DNA of 64,000 bases from Hygrophila difformis. Taxonomy: Eukaryota; Streptophyta; Magnoliopsida; Lamiales; Acanthaceae. Below the pieces are notes generated by a model. The model was given only the letters and a program-made list of their open reading frames with translations, made no database searches and was not told where the DNA came from. Within the stretch, counting starts at the first letter, position 1. Each line of letters opens with the position of its first letter. Of this stretch, positions 1 through 10,890 are shown one piece after another. The stretch spans positions 54,687,459-54,751,458 of the forward strand of contig JAOANR010000004.1 in assembly GCA_030278955.1 (NCBI GenBank), written 5' to 3'. The position numbers and the translations under genes are program-made.

Positions 1-195
1 TCGTCCATAGTTATCTCGCCAACCATGGCTCGAATCCACAAGGTGCGCAATATATAAACAGGATACCACAGCATAAGAATAAATCTAACTAGCATATGAC
101 AATGCAAACTTATCCTATATGCAATCCCCGCACACCTCACCACATGCTTTTATCAAGTTTTAAGCACATAATAGAGCAAACCCGCTCTGATACCA
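1..195 (-). mobile_element. 5' internal start of Tekay-like gypsy element, with PBS
   Basis: On the minus strand, positions 195-184 read TGGTATCAGAGC, the classic primer-binding site complementary to initiator tRNA-Met, two bases downstream of the LTR that ends at 198. Everything below 184 is then the untranslated start of a retrotransposon that leaves the window on the left. No coding sequence is visible in this short piece. The Tekay (chromovirus) assignment is inferred from the LTR termini and the polypurine-side sequence at 4364. Confidence 0.75.
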
Positions 196-715
196 ACTGT
201 AACGCCCCGAAAATTTAAAACCATTTTCGTGACGTCATCGCCGTATTAACTATTCTAAACTGTTGATCACTCAGCTTAGATAGTCAATACGAAGCGAGGT
301 ATAAATACAAACCTGTATCACACTCAAATAAATGCCAACAAAGCAGTATATAACCCCAGGAACAATACATGGCATATCCGGGCGACAAGCCCTGAAATAA
401 CATAATGACATGGTCGCACATCCAATACCAGGAATGACCAATAAGTAAATCATATGTGACAACTACTCACATTTAAGGAATAACATATATTTTCATCAAA
501 GGTCAGGCAAGAGCATATAATATTTATTCTAAACAATAAATATAATGGATGCAGCCTAGCTAGTTCGCTCAACCCGTACCCCAACATCGTGTTCTGCGCC
601 ATCCGTAGGAAGATCTATAAAACAAAAACAGATAACCGCAACAAGGTGTCAGTACATCGTACTGGCAAGGAATAGATATAGCTGGAAACGAGGCACACTA
701 ATGATAACACTATAC

Positions 716-776
716 TATATAAATAATAATAACAATAATAATAACAATAATAATAACAATAATGATAACAATAATT
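716..776. repeat. AAT-type microsatellite inside the LTR
   Basis: Runs of aataataataac repeat imperfectly across about 60 bp. It has no coding significance; the open frame crossing it is low complexity. Confidence 0.85.
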
Positions 777-1122
777 AAGGACATAAAATAAATACAGAAA
801 GTAAACATCACACCGTCCCATACCGGTGCTTCAACCACTGCAGATAAAATGAATGATGGATGATGAGATGATATGTTATGACCTAAGATGTCTATCTACC
901 CTAAATGCAGCACATAAGCATGTCTAGCGCGCACCTAGGTACCATGGTCGGTATTCCCTCCCATATAAGGGTCCACTCCCCTTAATGGTCGAGAGACATA
1001 CCCACAGTGCCCCCGCCGCGGACACTAACAGCTGAGATCGTGGCTTACGGCAAGCGGGTCAGGCTAAGGGTCATGAGCCCTTTCTAGCCAAATACAGACT
1101 AGGATATAAATCCTTTTCAGTC

Positions 1123-1284
1123 TCAATGCCCCGGGAAAGATACCATTATGCCCAATCGGATACCGATTCGTAAGCATAGGGTATCCTACCCGCGTAGCAT
1201 TATTCAATGCCCCGGGAAAGATACTACTATGCCCAATCGGATACCGACTTGTAAGCATAGCGTATCTTACCCGCGTAGCATTAT
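1123..1284. repeat. 81 bp tandem duplication in the LTR
   Basis: Two adjacent copies (1123-1203 and 1204-1284) both begin tcaatgccccgggaaagata and end in gcgtagcattat, with a handful of substitutions. A local duplication within the Tekay-like LTR. Confidence 0.9.
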
Positions 1285-1480
1285 TTGATTCACCAACATA
1301 TCATCACAGATATTCAGATATCATCACAGATATCACATATCATCACAGATATTCACATATCATCACAGATATTCACATATCATCACAGATATTCAGATAT
1401 CATCACAGATATCAAGATTCATCACAGATTTCCACATATCATCACAGATATTCAGATATCATCACAGATATCAAGATTCA
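1285..1480. repeat. 19-20 bp minisatellite (atcatcacagatattca units)
   Basis: About nine to ten head-to-tail units of the type atatcatcacagatattca, with variant units carrying atcaagattc. The open reading frame through it is only the repeat read in frame. Confidence 0.9.
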
Positions 1481-1524
1481 ATTCAATCACATGTCCATAC
1501 GTAAATCAACGCATCAGGACAAAA

Positions 1525-1770
1525 TAAACAACTCATCTCGAGTTATGTATAATCAGGGGTATGCCAAGTCCCACGTATCGGCATCAACAACTCATCGCGA
1601 GTTAAGTATCAAGGGTGTGCCAAGCCCCACATATCGGCACCAACACATATTCAGATTCAATTCCACACATGTCAATACGTAAATTACGCGTCATGACAAA
1701 ATAAACAACTCATCGCGAGTTAAGTGTAATCAGGGGTGTGCCAAGTCCCACGTATCGGCACTCAACTCAT
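1525..1770. repeat. three dispersed copies of a 55-60 bp block
   Basis: The block acaactcatcgcgagtt ... gtgccaagtcccacgtatcggca occurs at about 1529, 1587 and 1704 with small differences. It is part of the repeat-rich lower third of the long LTR. Confidence 0.8.
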
Positions 1771-3618
1771 AACATCAAAATAGGAGCAACGCAAGATTCC
1801 ATCCTAAACTAAGGCATGGTAGATCTTCTCTAATTGCAACTAAGTTCCAGGTTATGAGCATAATACTTAGTGAGATATTCGCAAGCAGTTCTAGCCTAAT
1901 TCTAAGGCATCCTCATTATACGCAGGGAATCCGTACACACGAGAGTTCCCAATACTAAGGCAACATAGACTATACTAGTCTATTCCTAACCCCGATCTAA
2001 TTTGCTATTCTAAACCTTGCCTTTATTATAAATCTTCAAGCTCCCTTTGTACAACTTCAACTTTCACGTGGCTTCAATACAAGTCCACACTCGTTCCCTG
2101 TACAATAATATCATCATAAGAATTAAAATAATTTAACAATACCAATTTCATCATCTCCTCTTATCTCCAACACCAACAACCACCTCCAATCCCCTTTTTA
2201 TAATCCCTCCAAATCAACCACCCAACACTTCCAATTCTATGTTTATCAACATAGAATTGACTAATATTGAATAACCCAACAACATCAATAATATAAAGAA
2301 TAATTCAATCCAACATGCCACACTATATACTACAAGTTTCAAGCATTCAATTAATCTCACATTAAAATTAGCAAGACATCCCAATTAATTCAATTAGTAC
2401 CAATAAGCTCTAAAATTTAATAAATACTCCAACTTAGATAATCAAGAATTACTAGCACAATTCCTTCTCCAATTACAAAACTCATCAACATCTGTAGTAT
2501 CAAGTTCCCAAGCATTCAAGTATCACAACATTAAAATACTAACAAGGTATCCCAATTTATTTAACATAACCAAATATCCAATTTAATTAAAACCAACACC
2601 ATACTTGAAATATTAACACCAACAATCCTCAATTTAATATCACAACATGTCTATTCAAAAGAACCTCTTTCAAAAATTCATTTAACCCATAAGTCACATT
2701 ATAACCAAACAAAGTTAACATGTTCAATATTCCTCATTATCAAGTAATTAAAACAATTCTATTTAATACTCAACAATTAGCCAAAGATATTTCATTTCAA
2801 GTCTAAACTTCCAAATTATATATGAACTGACCTGCTTGTAAAATACCCCCATGGATCTCAAAGAAGAATTGAATACATATCCATGCTAAAGCAACTACCA
2901 CAATACAGAGCAATTGACATTAGAGTGTAATTTAAATTATTTGATCACAGGTGAGCTAGCTGCTCAAATAAATATCTACGCACTAGCACGTATAAATGAG
3001 AAAGCTTCGAGATAGATGATGCTTCAGTAATCTAATAAATTTCCCATGCCAATCATCTCTAATTAATTATTAATCCCCAAGTCATGTGTGCACCAACATA
3101 ATTCTACTTAAATGTCACAGTAATGCACTGATACTCAAAGAGATTAGATTAAATAATAAATAAAATATCTTGCCATATTGTCATCATTAGAGGAATTCTA
3201 CAAAGTGATCACTGGCCACCATTTTAATATCATTCCCATTCCAACTCGTCATCAACTTGTGTTAAGCAGCTAACTAGGAATCATCCATGCCAAGTGGGTT
3301 AAGAAAATACTAACACTCATGGACAATTCAAACTTGGACTTTTTCAAAAGAGTGGCCTACTGAACAATTAATTCCCAAGGTTAAACCCACATTCGAACAT
3401 TAATTCAATTAATAACCCCTATACATTTAATCAACAATTAAATTAACCAACCAACGTAAGTACCCAAGAATTAACCTATAAATCAAGAGTTATAGTCTCC
3501 ATTTTCAAGAGTCACCAAATCAATTCAATAAATGAGCATAGAAGCCAACAAATCCATTTTTACATAAAAATCTCCAAACTACATAATTGATAGAAAATCA
3601 CAGTCAAACAATGATCTA

Positions 3619-3909
3619 CTAATTATTCACATAAAAACACTTAATCAAGAAATCATCGAACACCACCACCTTGCCACACTCGCCGGAGGGTAGCGGCGTC
3701 GCCGCCGGCAGCGCGCGACAGCGCGCTGCACTGTCAGCCACAGCGGGCAGCAGCCCGCTGCTGCTCCCTCTCCGGCGCCGCGCCACCGCGGCGCCACCAC
3801 ACCATGGCCACACCATCGGCTTCACCTCCCCACGCCGGCGTCTCCTTCGCCCCTCCGGTGACTCGCCGGACATTTCCCCCCAAGAAATGGAGCCCGGTGT
3901 TTTCCCCAA
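3619..3909 (-). other. GC-rich island and 96-codon open frame in the LTR
   Basis: Between about 3670 and 3880 the sequence switches abruptly from AT-rich to strongly GC-rich (runs of gccgccggc, gcgcgcgac). A minus-strand frame of 96 codons crosses it, rich in Arg, Gly, Ala and Ser, with no recognised domain. It lies about 170-450 bp downstream of a TATA-like motif in the LTR's transcription direction, and an AAG|GTATGA donor-like site at about 3965 precedes it, so it could be leader sequence or a captured exon. Coding status is unproven. Confidence 0.3.
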
Positions 3910-4363
3910 AATCCCCCAAACTCTAGAAATCGAAATTGAAGGGAAAAGAGAAAGAGAAATTCATACCTTAAGGGGAAGAGCTTCGATTCCAGTCACCATC
4001 TCCAACCCACATCTCTCCCTTCTTCCTCCATCGTGTTCTTCACTCTTGTGCCCTAGCTTTTGTCTCTCTCTATAAAGTGACGGGAATGAGGGTGGATTAT
4101 GTCCTCATTCTTTCCAAATATGAGACTTAATAGGTGTGGGTTTGCATCCGAGTTGGGTTTATGGGCAGTGGGCTTGGGCTTCTATTTCATTCTCTTAATC
4201 CATTTACCCATTACCAATTTCTTGAATGTATTGGGCTCTTGAATTAATTTCATTGGGCTACTTAAATAATATATCAAGCACCAATTTGATTAATTAAGCC
4301 AACTTAGTTAATTAATCATGATTAAATTAATTTAACCATGAATTAATTATTCGGGATGTTACA

Positions 4364-5322
4364 ATCCCTCTCCCTTAGGATCATTCGTCCTCGAATGACA
4401 CAAGGGTATGGACCAATATCTTATCTCCACTGAATGGTGGGTGGAATCCAACTCTGAACACTTTCTACACGCTCCATTCGGTTACTTAGAAACTCTCATC
4501 TTGGGATAAACCTGCATCACAAACAGAACGAACAATCTCCAACATCAAGAAGAAGGTGAGATCGAATTACCAAGAATATGGTAAATTCTGAATTATGTCG
4601 GGAGTCAAAATCTTCCGATACAAGTGGAAAGTATGCAAACAACTAAAATCGTTGTTTGCGGAGATAAGAATACTGATACGGGAGTCATTGTATAATGGAG
4701 AAAATATAATTAAATAAGTGAACCAATAATGAGATGACTCGGATTAGCAAAGAAATCATACTGACTGACGGAGATCTCGATTTATGAAAGGGATAATAAA
4801 TCGGTAGAAAATAGAAGGTACTAACAAGAATGCCCGGTAAGAAACTACTCTACTTCGGGTAGAAATGAATAGTAGCATGAACCAAGAATGGCGAATAATA
4901 ACGAGGAAGAAAGAGCGGACTCCAAAGGATATACAAGAAGTTCTAGAAGACGTAAGGATGTCGATGGCAAAGTTATCATATAATTTTGGAGAACGATAGA
5001 GAAGTTTGAAGAATTTAGATACATGCATTTACACATATCAGTGTAGCTGAAATGAAACTCGAACTATTTAAAATATTGGAACGGTGGAAAGAATATCAAT
5101 GCTGACAGAGTATCAATGAGAACCATTCAGATGGCCTCAAGAGTGATTTGGCAGTGCATGCCACAACCAAAAGAGTTTAACTCGGAGAGAAGAGTTGGTA
5201 CTGAAACGTACACAGTAGGATTTTCGAAAGAAGCAACGAAAATAGTAGAGATATTCACTTTCTCATAATTAAGAAAATGAAATGAAAGGATTAAAAATAA
5301 AGCATATCCAATAAATAAATAT
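4364..5322 (-). mobile_element. 3' internal remnant of Tekay-like element, with PPT
   Basis: Directly abutting the LTR, the minus strand reads a purine-rich aagggagaggga, the expected polypurine tract, preceded by sequence containing gaggacgaatga, which is typical of the region upstream of the 3' LTR in Tekay-type elements. The rest up to about 5322 contains no convincing pol or chromodomain reading frame; it may be 3' untranslated sequence or unrelated spacer. The right-hand limit is set only by where DUF674 coding sequence begins and is uncertain. Confidence 0.55.
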
Positions 5323-5669
5323 ATGTATATGGTGATGGATGATTTGGAAGTGAAGCCCATGTCCACCATCTCCGGCATCACCTTACTCAACACATTTAAA
5401 GTGAAGGACGTGGGGTTGCTGGAGGAAAAGGTTGTTAGTGTGGGAATGGTTGAGGTATTTTACTCTTACACTTGACATAAAACACTGGTTTTATACTTGT
5501 TGAAAGCTTTAGCTATGACAAATTGTTATCATGAATGACAATGGATGAGGTTAGTGGCTTAATTATATGTTGAATGTGTTGTTGACAGGCTGAGAAATTG
5601 TTGAAGGCTTCTTTGCAGTCAAAGCACGTCCTTACTGATGTTTTTATCAAGGGTAACGTACAGGGTTGA
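5323..5669 (+). pseudogene. DUF674 gene, 3' two exons only
   Basis: DUF674 (PF05056) is a plant-specific family of unknown function. Frame 5323-5454 encodes MVMDDLEVKPMSTISG and then a KDVGLLEEKVVSVGM stretch, a signature block of the family's domain. A GT donor follows at 5455 and an AG acceptor ends at 5588. The last exon (5589-5669) encodes the family's KLLKASLQS...VLTDVF ending and a TGA stop, with intron phase 0. The N-terminal half of the domain is missing, because upstream sequence is AT-rich and non-coding or Tekay-derived. Best read as a gene truncated by transposon insertion or deletion. Confidence 0.75.
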
Positions 5670-5782
5670 TGCAAGTTGAAGAAATTAAACAAACCAATGG
5701 AAGCTTCATCACCATGACCAGTCAAAATAGCAGTAATGGGTTTGGATTGTGTTTTCATCTATAGGTCTTCAAGTTTGGCTTC

Positions 5783-6442
5783 TGTTTGGCTCGGGTGTAG
5801 CCAAGGACCTTTTTCTCCTCAAGGGAGGCTACCGGAAAAGGATCAAACCGATTACGGGTTCGGATTAATAATAATGCGCCCACAATTGACTGAATCTTCC
5901 TTGAATTGATCAAAAATAACAAGATACAACGGAGAACCTGCCTGTTGTTAAGAAACAACGGCGGAATTCACCAAAAACAGGGAACCAAACTACCAGCTGC
6001 TAAGGAGCAACGGTGGATTTGGAAATGGTAACCGCTACAAACTAGGCTAGATTCTAAGGAAAGCTGTAAAGGAAAGCTGTAAAGAAAGCAGTAAAGATAA
6101 CAAGGAATTAAAATTGATAAAAGTAATTTGGGGGTTGGATTGTTCTCTCTGATTTTGAGTGTGTCGACCCCTATTTATAGCCGGAGCTGGAATAACCGCT
6201 CTCCGGCTAACTCCTCTGAGCCGAATTCTTTCTCTCTTCAATTCGGTTGTTTTGGTTTCGGCTGTTTCCTCCTATTTCGGCCGAAATCTTCATCAACCTC
6301 GATTCCCTCCCTTCGGTTTACTATATACTTTCGGCCTTACTAATCTTGAGCCCATCTTCTTTTGGGACTTCCTCTTTCTTCCGGCCCATGTCTTATGGCC
6401 CAATAGCTCTTTCGCGGCCCATTATTCCATATGGCCCCAACA
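5783..6442 (-). repeat. 3' LTR of the Tat element
   Basis: 660 bp, TGTTTGG...CCCCAACA as read on the plus strand, essentially identical to 17657-18316. The TATA box CTATAAATAG on the minus strand lies at 6180-6171. Confidence 0.95.
6171..6180 (-). promoter_or_regulatory. TATA box in the 3' LTR of the Tat element
   Basis: The minus strand reads CTATAAATAG followed by GGGTCGACAC, a strong plant TATA consensus. The same motif occurs in the other LTR at 18054-18045. Confidence 0.7.
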
Positions 6443-6452
6443 GATGCCCTCC

Positions 6453-6493
6453 TTACTTGGGCGAATTGCTTTCATGCGAAAGAGCCCAAGTAA
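6453..6493. other. perfect 10 bp inverted repeat next to the PPT
   Basis: TTACTTGGGC (6453-6462) is followed 21 bases later by its exact reverse complement GCCCAAGTAA (6484-6493). It sits about 10 bp inside the 3' LTR boundary, where the minus-strand polypurine stretch (aaggagggcatc) lies. It would form a stem in the element RNA. Function unknown. Confidence 0.6.
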
Positions 6494-6639
6494 TCTCCCT
6501 TTCTTCTTCCTTTTGGCGGTTATTTTCTTCTTCTCGAGGATACTCTCCATCACTCCCCTATTTACGTAGCCTACCACGTATTTGGAGTGAACTGCCTTTT
6601 CAACTTCTCCTCTATCTCTCTCTCTTTCCACTTTCTCCG

Positions 6640-9600
6640 ATGGAAAATCCCTCTGCACCTGTTACTGCTCTTTCTGCTGATCTTCTCAGAATTGAGAACT
6701 CTTTTGCTTCTCATTCCGCAGTTCGCCTCTTGCCTGAGGGCTTCTATTCCTTAGGTCCGTTGGGCATTCCTGAAGATATCGATGAATGTACTGCTCGGAT
6801 CTTTGATAATCGTTCCGTTCTTCTATATGAGCCTTGTTTCTCTTCCAAGCTTTTCCCTTCATCTTTCGCTAATTGGTCTTCGCCCTCTCCTGATTATGTG
6901 GCGTGGTATCATCACCTCGAACCCCACTGTCGTGACTCTTGGAATAAGTCATCTGTCTACCGTATGATTTCCCTTAGTACCGTGCCACTTCCCACAGATC
7001 TTCGCCCTATTCAAGCCCTTCTTTGCTTTTGGAATCCTTCTGTGAACTGTTTTTGTTTCCCTTGGGGGATGATGACTCCCACCATTCAGGATGTGAAACT
7101 TCTCCTTGGCCTCTCTGTTCGTGGGGATAACCTCGCCATTATGTCGTTGCCCAAGGAGAAAAATACTGGCTTTTCCTCTGGCGATTCCTTTGCTAATTGG
7201 ATCGTTTCCCATCAGAGTGATCCTATTTCGCCTGCTCCACACCCTTCAGAGCCTCTTGCTTTCATGATGTATTTCCTTACGAAATTCTTCTGGTGTGTTC
7301 CTTCTAAGGGTGTTCTCCTCGAAACACACTCTTTTGCTTCGGCACTTCTTAATCATGTGACCCTGCCCTCAGCCGATTTCTTCCTCGCTCATCTGTATGC
7401 GGGTATTTCGGCTACTGTGTCGGGTTGGGAAAAAGGTTCGTCTGATAAAGCCCGTGGCCCGTTATGGTTCCTTCACTTGTGGTTGGTTTGGCACTTTCGC
7501 GACATTTCCCAATTTCCTCCCCATGATATTCGTCCTAATCATTTTATCGCTCCTGATCTTCTTAGAGCATCCATTCCTCCTTTGTCGATCCCTCATTGGA
7601 TCAACTATTTCCTGGGTCGTACTGTCGAACAATCCTTTTCCCATTATCATTACCGGAAAGCTGACTTTGCTTGGGTCAGGGATATTGTTACTTCCCCCTT
7701 CGGGACTCCTCTTCCTTTAGCTTTTGCTCAAATATGGAACAGGTGTATATTACCCCGCCCGATCTTCAATGGTTCCACATTTGTATCTGCCAAGTCTGCT
7801 ATTCCTTTCGAGGTTTATAATCCCCATCTGGTTAGCCGTCAATTCGGCTTTGGTCAAGACTTATTGGAGGCCCTCAGAGCCGGTAGACGCCTTTCTGCTT
7901 CTACCAGTCGTCAGCAATGCTCCCTCTATCATAAACGTTTGATCTCCTTCAAGGTTTGGAAGTTTGCCGTTCGTCCAGGGTCCGTTACCTCTCGCTTTCA
8001 GTCTTGGTGGAACGGTGTTGCTGGTGTCTTTTTTAGTGCCAACCTTGATTCGGTTCTGCGGAGGGGTGGTTTCTCTCCTATTCTGGCATTCTCCTCTGTC
8101 CCTTCATCATCTCCGGGTTCCACTCCTCAGCGCATTCTCGGTTCGTCTTCCGCTTCTCGCCCAGGTATGTTTCTTTTTCTTTCCCTTTCCTCTTTGATCG
8201 TTGCTTGCTCCTTTTCCTCTGTGTCTTACTTATCCGATTTCTTCAGATGTTCCTCGCTCCTCTACTTCAGAACCTGGTCGAAAAAGGCCTGCTTCGCCTT
8301 CGGCCTCTCTTATCGACTTTCTCCCTCCTACTCAGACCAAAAGGCGTTCGTCTCATTCACCGCTTGGCAGAATCCCTGCCTCCCTTTTTGCGGTTCGTTA
8401 CACTACTCTTTTCCTTTTCCAGGCTCCTATCGTTCGACTAATTCCTTTTTCTTATTCTTGTCAGGTTCCACCTGTTTTGCCACAACCCGATGTTCCTCCA
8501 CTTCCAACTGTGGTATCGGCCCCTCCGGTAGCCGAATTTCGCACATCGGCCAGTACCAGTAATTTGGCCGTTCACGCTAGTTCTTCTGCTGTTAACCCTC
8601 GGGGTTTGATTGCAAGCTCTACTTCGGCCGACCCTTCTGTCCCTCTTTCGGTCGATCATCCTCAGTCTGCTACGGATCCTGCTACACCTTCGTTTTCAGT
8701 TGTTCCGAAACCGTCTGGCCTCCCACCTAGTGGTATGACTGCTGATGAAACCTCTGCCGATCAGATCCCTTTATCGCCATTTCCTGATCGGCATGTTTTG
8801 GACGATTTCTTTTCTCCTGCTTCTCTGGTTTCTCGTCCATCGGATCTTTCTACTCACCTTGGCGATTGTTTGGCCAGGTTATGTAATCTAATCGGCCGGC
8901 AATCTGACGTGGAATTCGTCAACCCTAAACCGATCCTCATTCTCTTGTCTCATCTTGAGCAACAATTTCATGACGAGATGGTATCTCTGAATCTGAATGG
9001 TACTCTTCAGATGATTACGAAGTCTGTCCTCTCAATGGATCAGGAACTCATGGCTCACTTAAAAATGCGACATAAGCTTGCCGCCGAACGTGAGGCTGCA
9101 GCCTCTTCACGAGCCATCTTTGACAATTATTCTGCAGAGTATCAGGCTCAAATGAGTAAGCTGTCCGAAGTGGAATCTCAGGAACTCAAACAGTCCGAGG
9201 ATCTTTCTTTGATTCGGGCTGAGATAGCCAAGCTCCAGCGACAAGAGAAGGATTTGGAATTAACTTTGGCTCACACTAAGCGAAAATCGGCCGATCTGAA
9301 ACAATCGATCAAAACCCTTCGTCAATCGGCCGAAGCTCCTAGGGCCAAAATCTTAGACTCTCAGGAGGATGCTTCTTATTTGGCCATGCGGATCAGTTTC
9401 AACGATTTCATTATTGGTACCTTCCAAGAAAAATGGGCCGAAACCCAGTCTTTAGTTGGTCAACTGGATTCGGCCATCAAGAGCCTTGGTGGGCAAAGTG
9501 TTGTTCAAGTCCTTTCTCCACATGTCTTATTTCCTTTGGACCCTTCCGAAATAGAGTCCTCCCCTTCGGGCGATAACCCACCTTTGCCAATCATTCCTTC

Positions 9601-9870
9601 AGGTACCCTGCTTCCTTCCATTTCCTGTTGTGGTTTTTTCTTCTTTTATGCTCTCTTACTTATTATTCCCCCTTTTCTTCTTCTCTTCTAGGGAAAACCG
9701 GTGCTTCCTGTGGTGCTGGTTCATCTACCGTTCACCTCCCACCTGGCGAAGTTGCTGGCCCTTCTTCCTCAGCAAGTCCGAATCTGATGACGTCTTCGGT
9801 TAATCCTACTTCCGCTACTTCGCGAGGCTTGGATGATGCTATTCCTTTTGATGATCAGGAAGACCACTAA
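6640..9870 (+). CDS. antisense plant mobile domain (PMD) protein, three exons
   Basis: Encoded opposite to gag-pol. Exon 1 is 6640-8164, intron 1 8165-8246 (GTATGT...TTCAG, phase 1), exon 2 8247-9602, intron 2 9603-9691 (GTACCC...TTCTAG), exon 3 9692-9870 ending TAA; the frame stays open to about 1019 residues. Exon 1 carries the PMD signature around residues 135-165 (FCFPWG, then TIQDVKLLLGL), the domain of MAIN/MAIL1-type proteins that is also known from plant transposons. Exon 2 has a basic KRRSS-type patch, a Ser/Pro-rich linker and a long charged coiled-coil (about 9040-9360). An extra in-frame intron near 8392-8463 is possible. An ATG further upstream lies inside the LTR, but 6640 is the first ATG outside it. 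Function in the element is unknown. Confidence 0.75.
8165..8246 (+). other. intron 1 of the antisense PMD gene
   Basis: It starts G|GTATGTTTC, has a pyrimidine-rich body and ends TTTCTTCAG. Removing these 82 bases joins the PMD frame to the coiled-coil frame in phase. The unspliced reading would stop or change frame, so splicing is the simplest explanation for the two long overlapping frames. Confidence 0.7.
9603..9691 (+). other. intron 2 of the antisense PMD gene
   Basis: Begins CAG|GTACCC and ends in a pyrimidine tract followed by TTCTAG. Removal continues the reading frame into a short Ser/Gly/Pro-rich C-terminal exon ending DDAIPFDDQEDH. Confidence 0.65.
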
Positions 9871-10177
9871 TTTGTTTTTGTATATCAGTTCTGTGTTTTG
9901 ACTTGTCTTTTGTCAAGTGTAAATTTCGGTCACTTTTTTTTTCCTTTGACAGCTGTAATCGGCCTTTTTAGACTATGTTGGCCGATACATTGTACTTGGA
10001 TTCGTATCTTTTGTATCTTTTGTAATGCGATTCGTATCCCGTTACTTCCATTGTTTTCGGTCTCCTTTATTGCTGATTTCTGAATATTAGCAGCTTTTTC
10101 CGGGAATCAGCTGTAACGTTTTCCCATAAATAACATTTACTATTGACCGTTTCTTCCGCCAAGCACTTATCTCTTCC
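9871..10177 (+). other. 3' flank of PMD gene and upstream region of the next unit
   Basis: T-rich, TGTA-containing sequence typical of a plant 3' untranslated region or terminator up to about 10080, then the promoter region of the downstream unit. No coding sequence is supported. Confidence 0.4.
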
Positions 10178-10862
10178 TATAAATACCCGGTATTGTTGAC
10201 ACTTATCTATCACTTCCCTTTTTTTTCCTTTTTTCTATAACAATATGGATCTCCCTTCTCCCTTGTTCAACTTCCTGTCTCCCGTTCCTCCATGGCCTTT
10301 GGCAAGTATTCTTGTGCAAGGATTTCCAGACGTGGTACGAAAACCTTTTGCTTATGCAACACGAGTTCAACTAATGCCCTTTTCACCATGTTCGTATGGG
10401 CGAGGATCTTTATCTATTATTCCAAATGCAGGTCTCGACGGTTATGCTGGTGCGCCCCTTTTCGACTTTGCGGTTGCATATCCTGTCGGACCTTTTCTAA
10501 TGGGGGGCCCACTTCTTTTTGTGGTTTCCCCATTCTCTTTTCCCTCCTACCACCATTGGTGACTTCCTTGCTGCACTTCTCATCTTCTCGTCTGAGATGG
10601 TGCGGAGGCTGTACCTGAGGCTTGGTGGTTGGGTCAATCGGCGACGCTGCTGTTCTGAAATCAGTGGTCTCGCCTTCGCCGATATCTCTAGGCGGCACTT
10701 GTACAAGGCTGGGAATCCTCCCACTTCCTTTCGTTAGGACCTTTCCCTTGTATATGCCTGCTTAGTATAGGACGTTTCCCTTGTATATTGTAATTTCGGG
10801 CTATCAACGCCGTTTTCGGCCGAAGTAGCACCCTCTTTGTACTTATTCGTTCATGCAATAAA
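10178..10862 (+). other. second candidate antisense transcription unit in the Tat element
   Basis: A strong TATA box (TATAAATA, 10178-10185) is followed 59 bp later by an ATG in good context (10245, atATGGATC) and, at the far end, by AATAAA (10857-10862) in a T/TGTA-rich setting. That is a full promoter-to-poly(A) layout on the plus strand. The product is unclear. The 10245 frame gives 105 residues, and other frames (10292-10618, 10519-10737) pick up coding-like stretches, as if an ancestral frame had suffered indels. No domain was recognised. The unit converges on the pol stop codon at 10891. Confidence 0.4.
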
Positions 10863-10890
10863 ATCTTTACTTTTTCGCATCGCTTAATGT

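Larger units (their letters stand above)
198..4363 (-). repeat. 4.17 kb LTR of a Tekay-like Ty3/gypsy element
   Basis: The segment is bounded by TGTAACG...GTTACA inverted ends. The minus-strand PBS lies 2 bp outside the lower end and the polypurine tract abuts the upper end. The LTR is AT-rich and very long. It holds an ATT microsatellite, an 81 bp tandem duplication, a 19-20 bp minisatellite and triplicated blocks at its lower end, plus a GC-rich island near 3670-3900. A TATA-like TTTATAGA on the minus strand (about 4070-4077) could start transcription. The longer open frames inside it look fortuitous. Because PBS and PPT flank the same LTR, it joins two internal regions rather than being solo. 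Confidence 0.8.

Noticed and set aside
1285..1480. CRISPR-like array
   Set aside because: Units are contiguous without unique spacers and the DNA is plant nuclear; it is a minisatellite.
1285..1527. 80-codon frame rich in Ile, His and Ser
   Set aside because: It is the 19-20 bp minisatellite of the Tekay-like LTR read in frame.
6247..6639. Upstream ATG extension of the PMD frame into the LTR
   Set aside because: The first 131 codons are LTR sequence shared with the other LTR; the ATG at 6640 is outside the LTR.
7397..8197. Overlapping plus-strand frames (107, 72 and 77 codons) inside the PMD exon
   Set aside because: They are alternative frames of the PMD exon, with Leu/Phe-rich composition and no domain.
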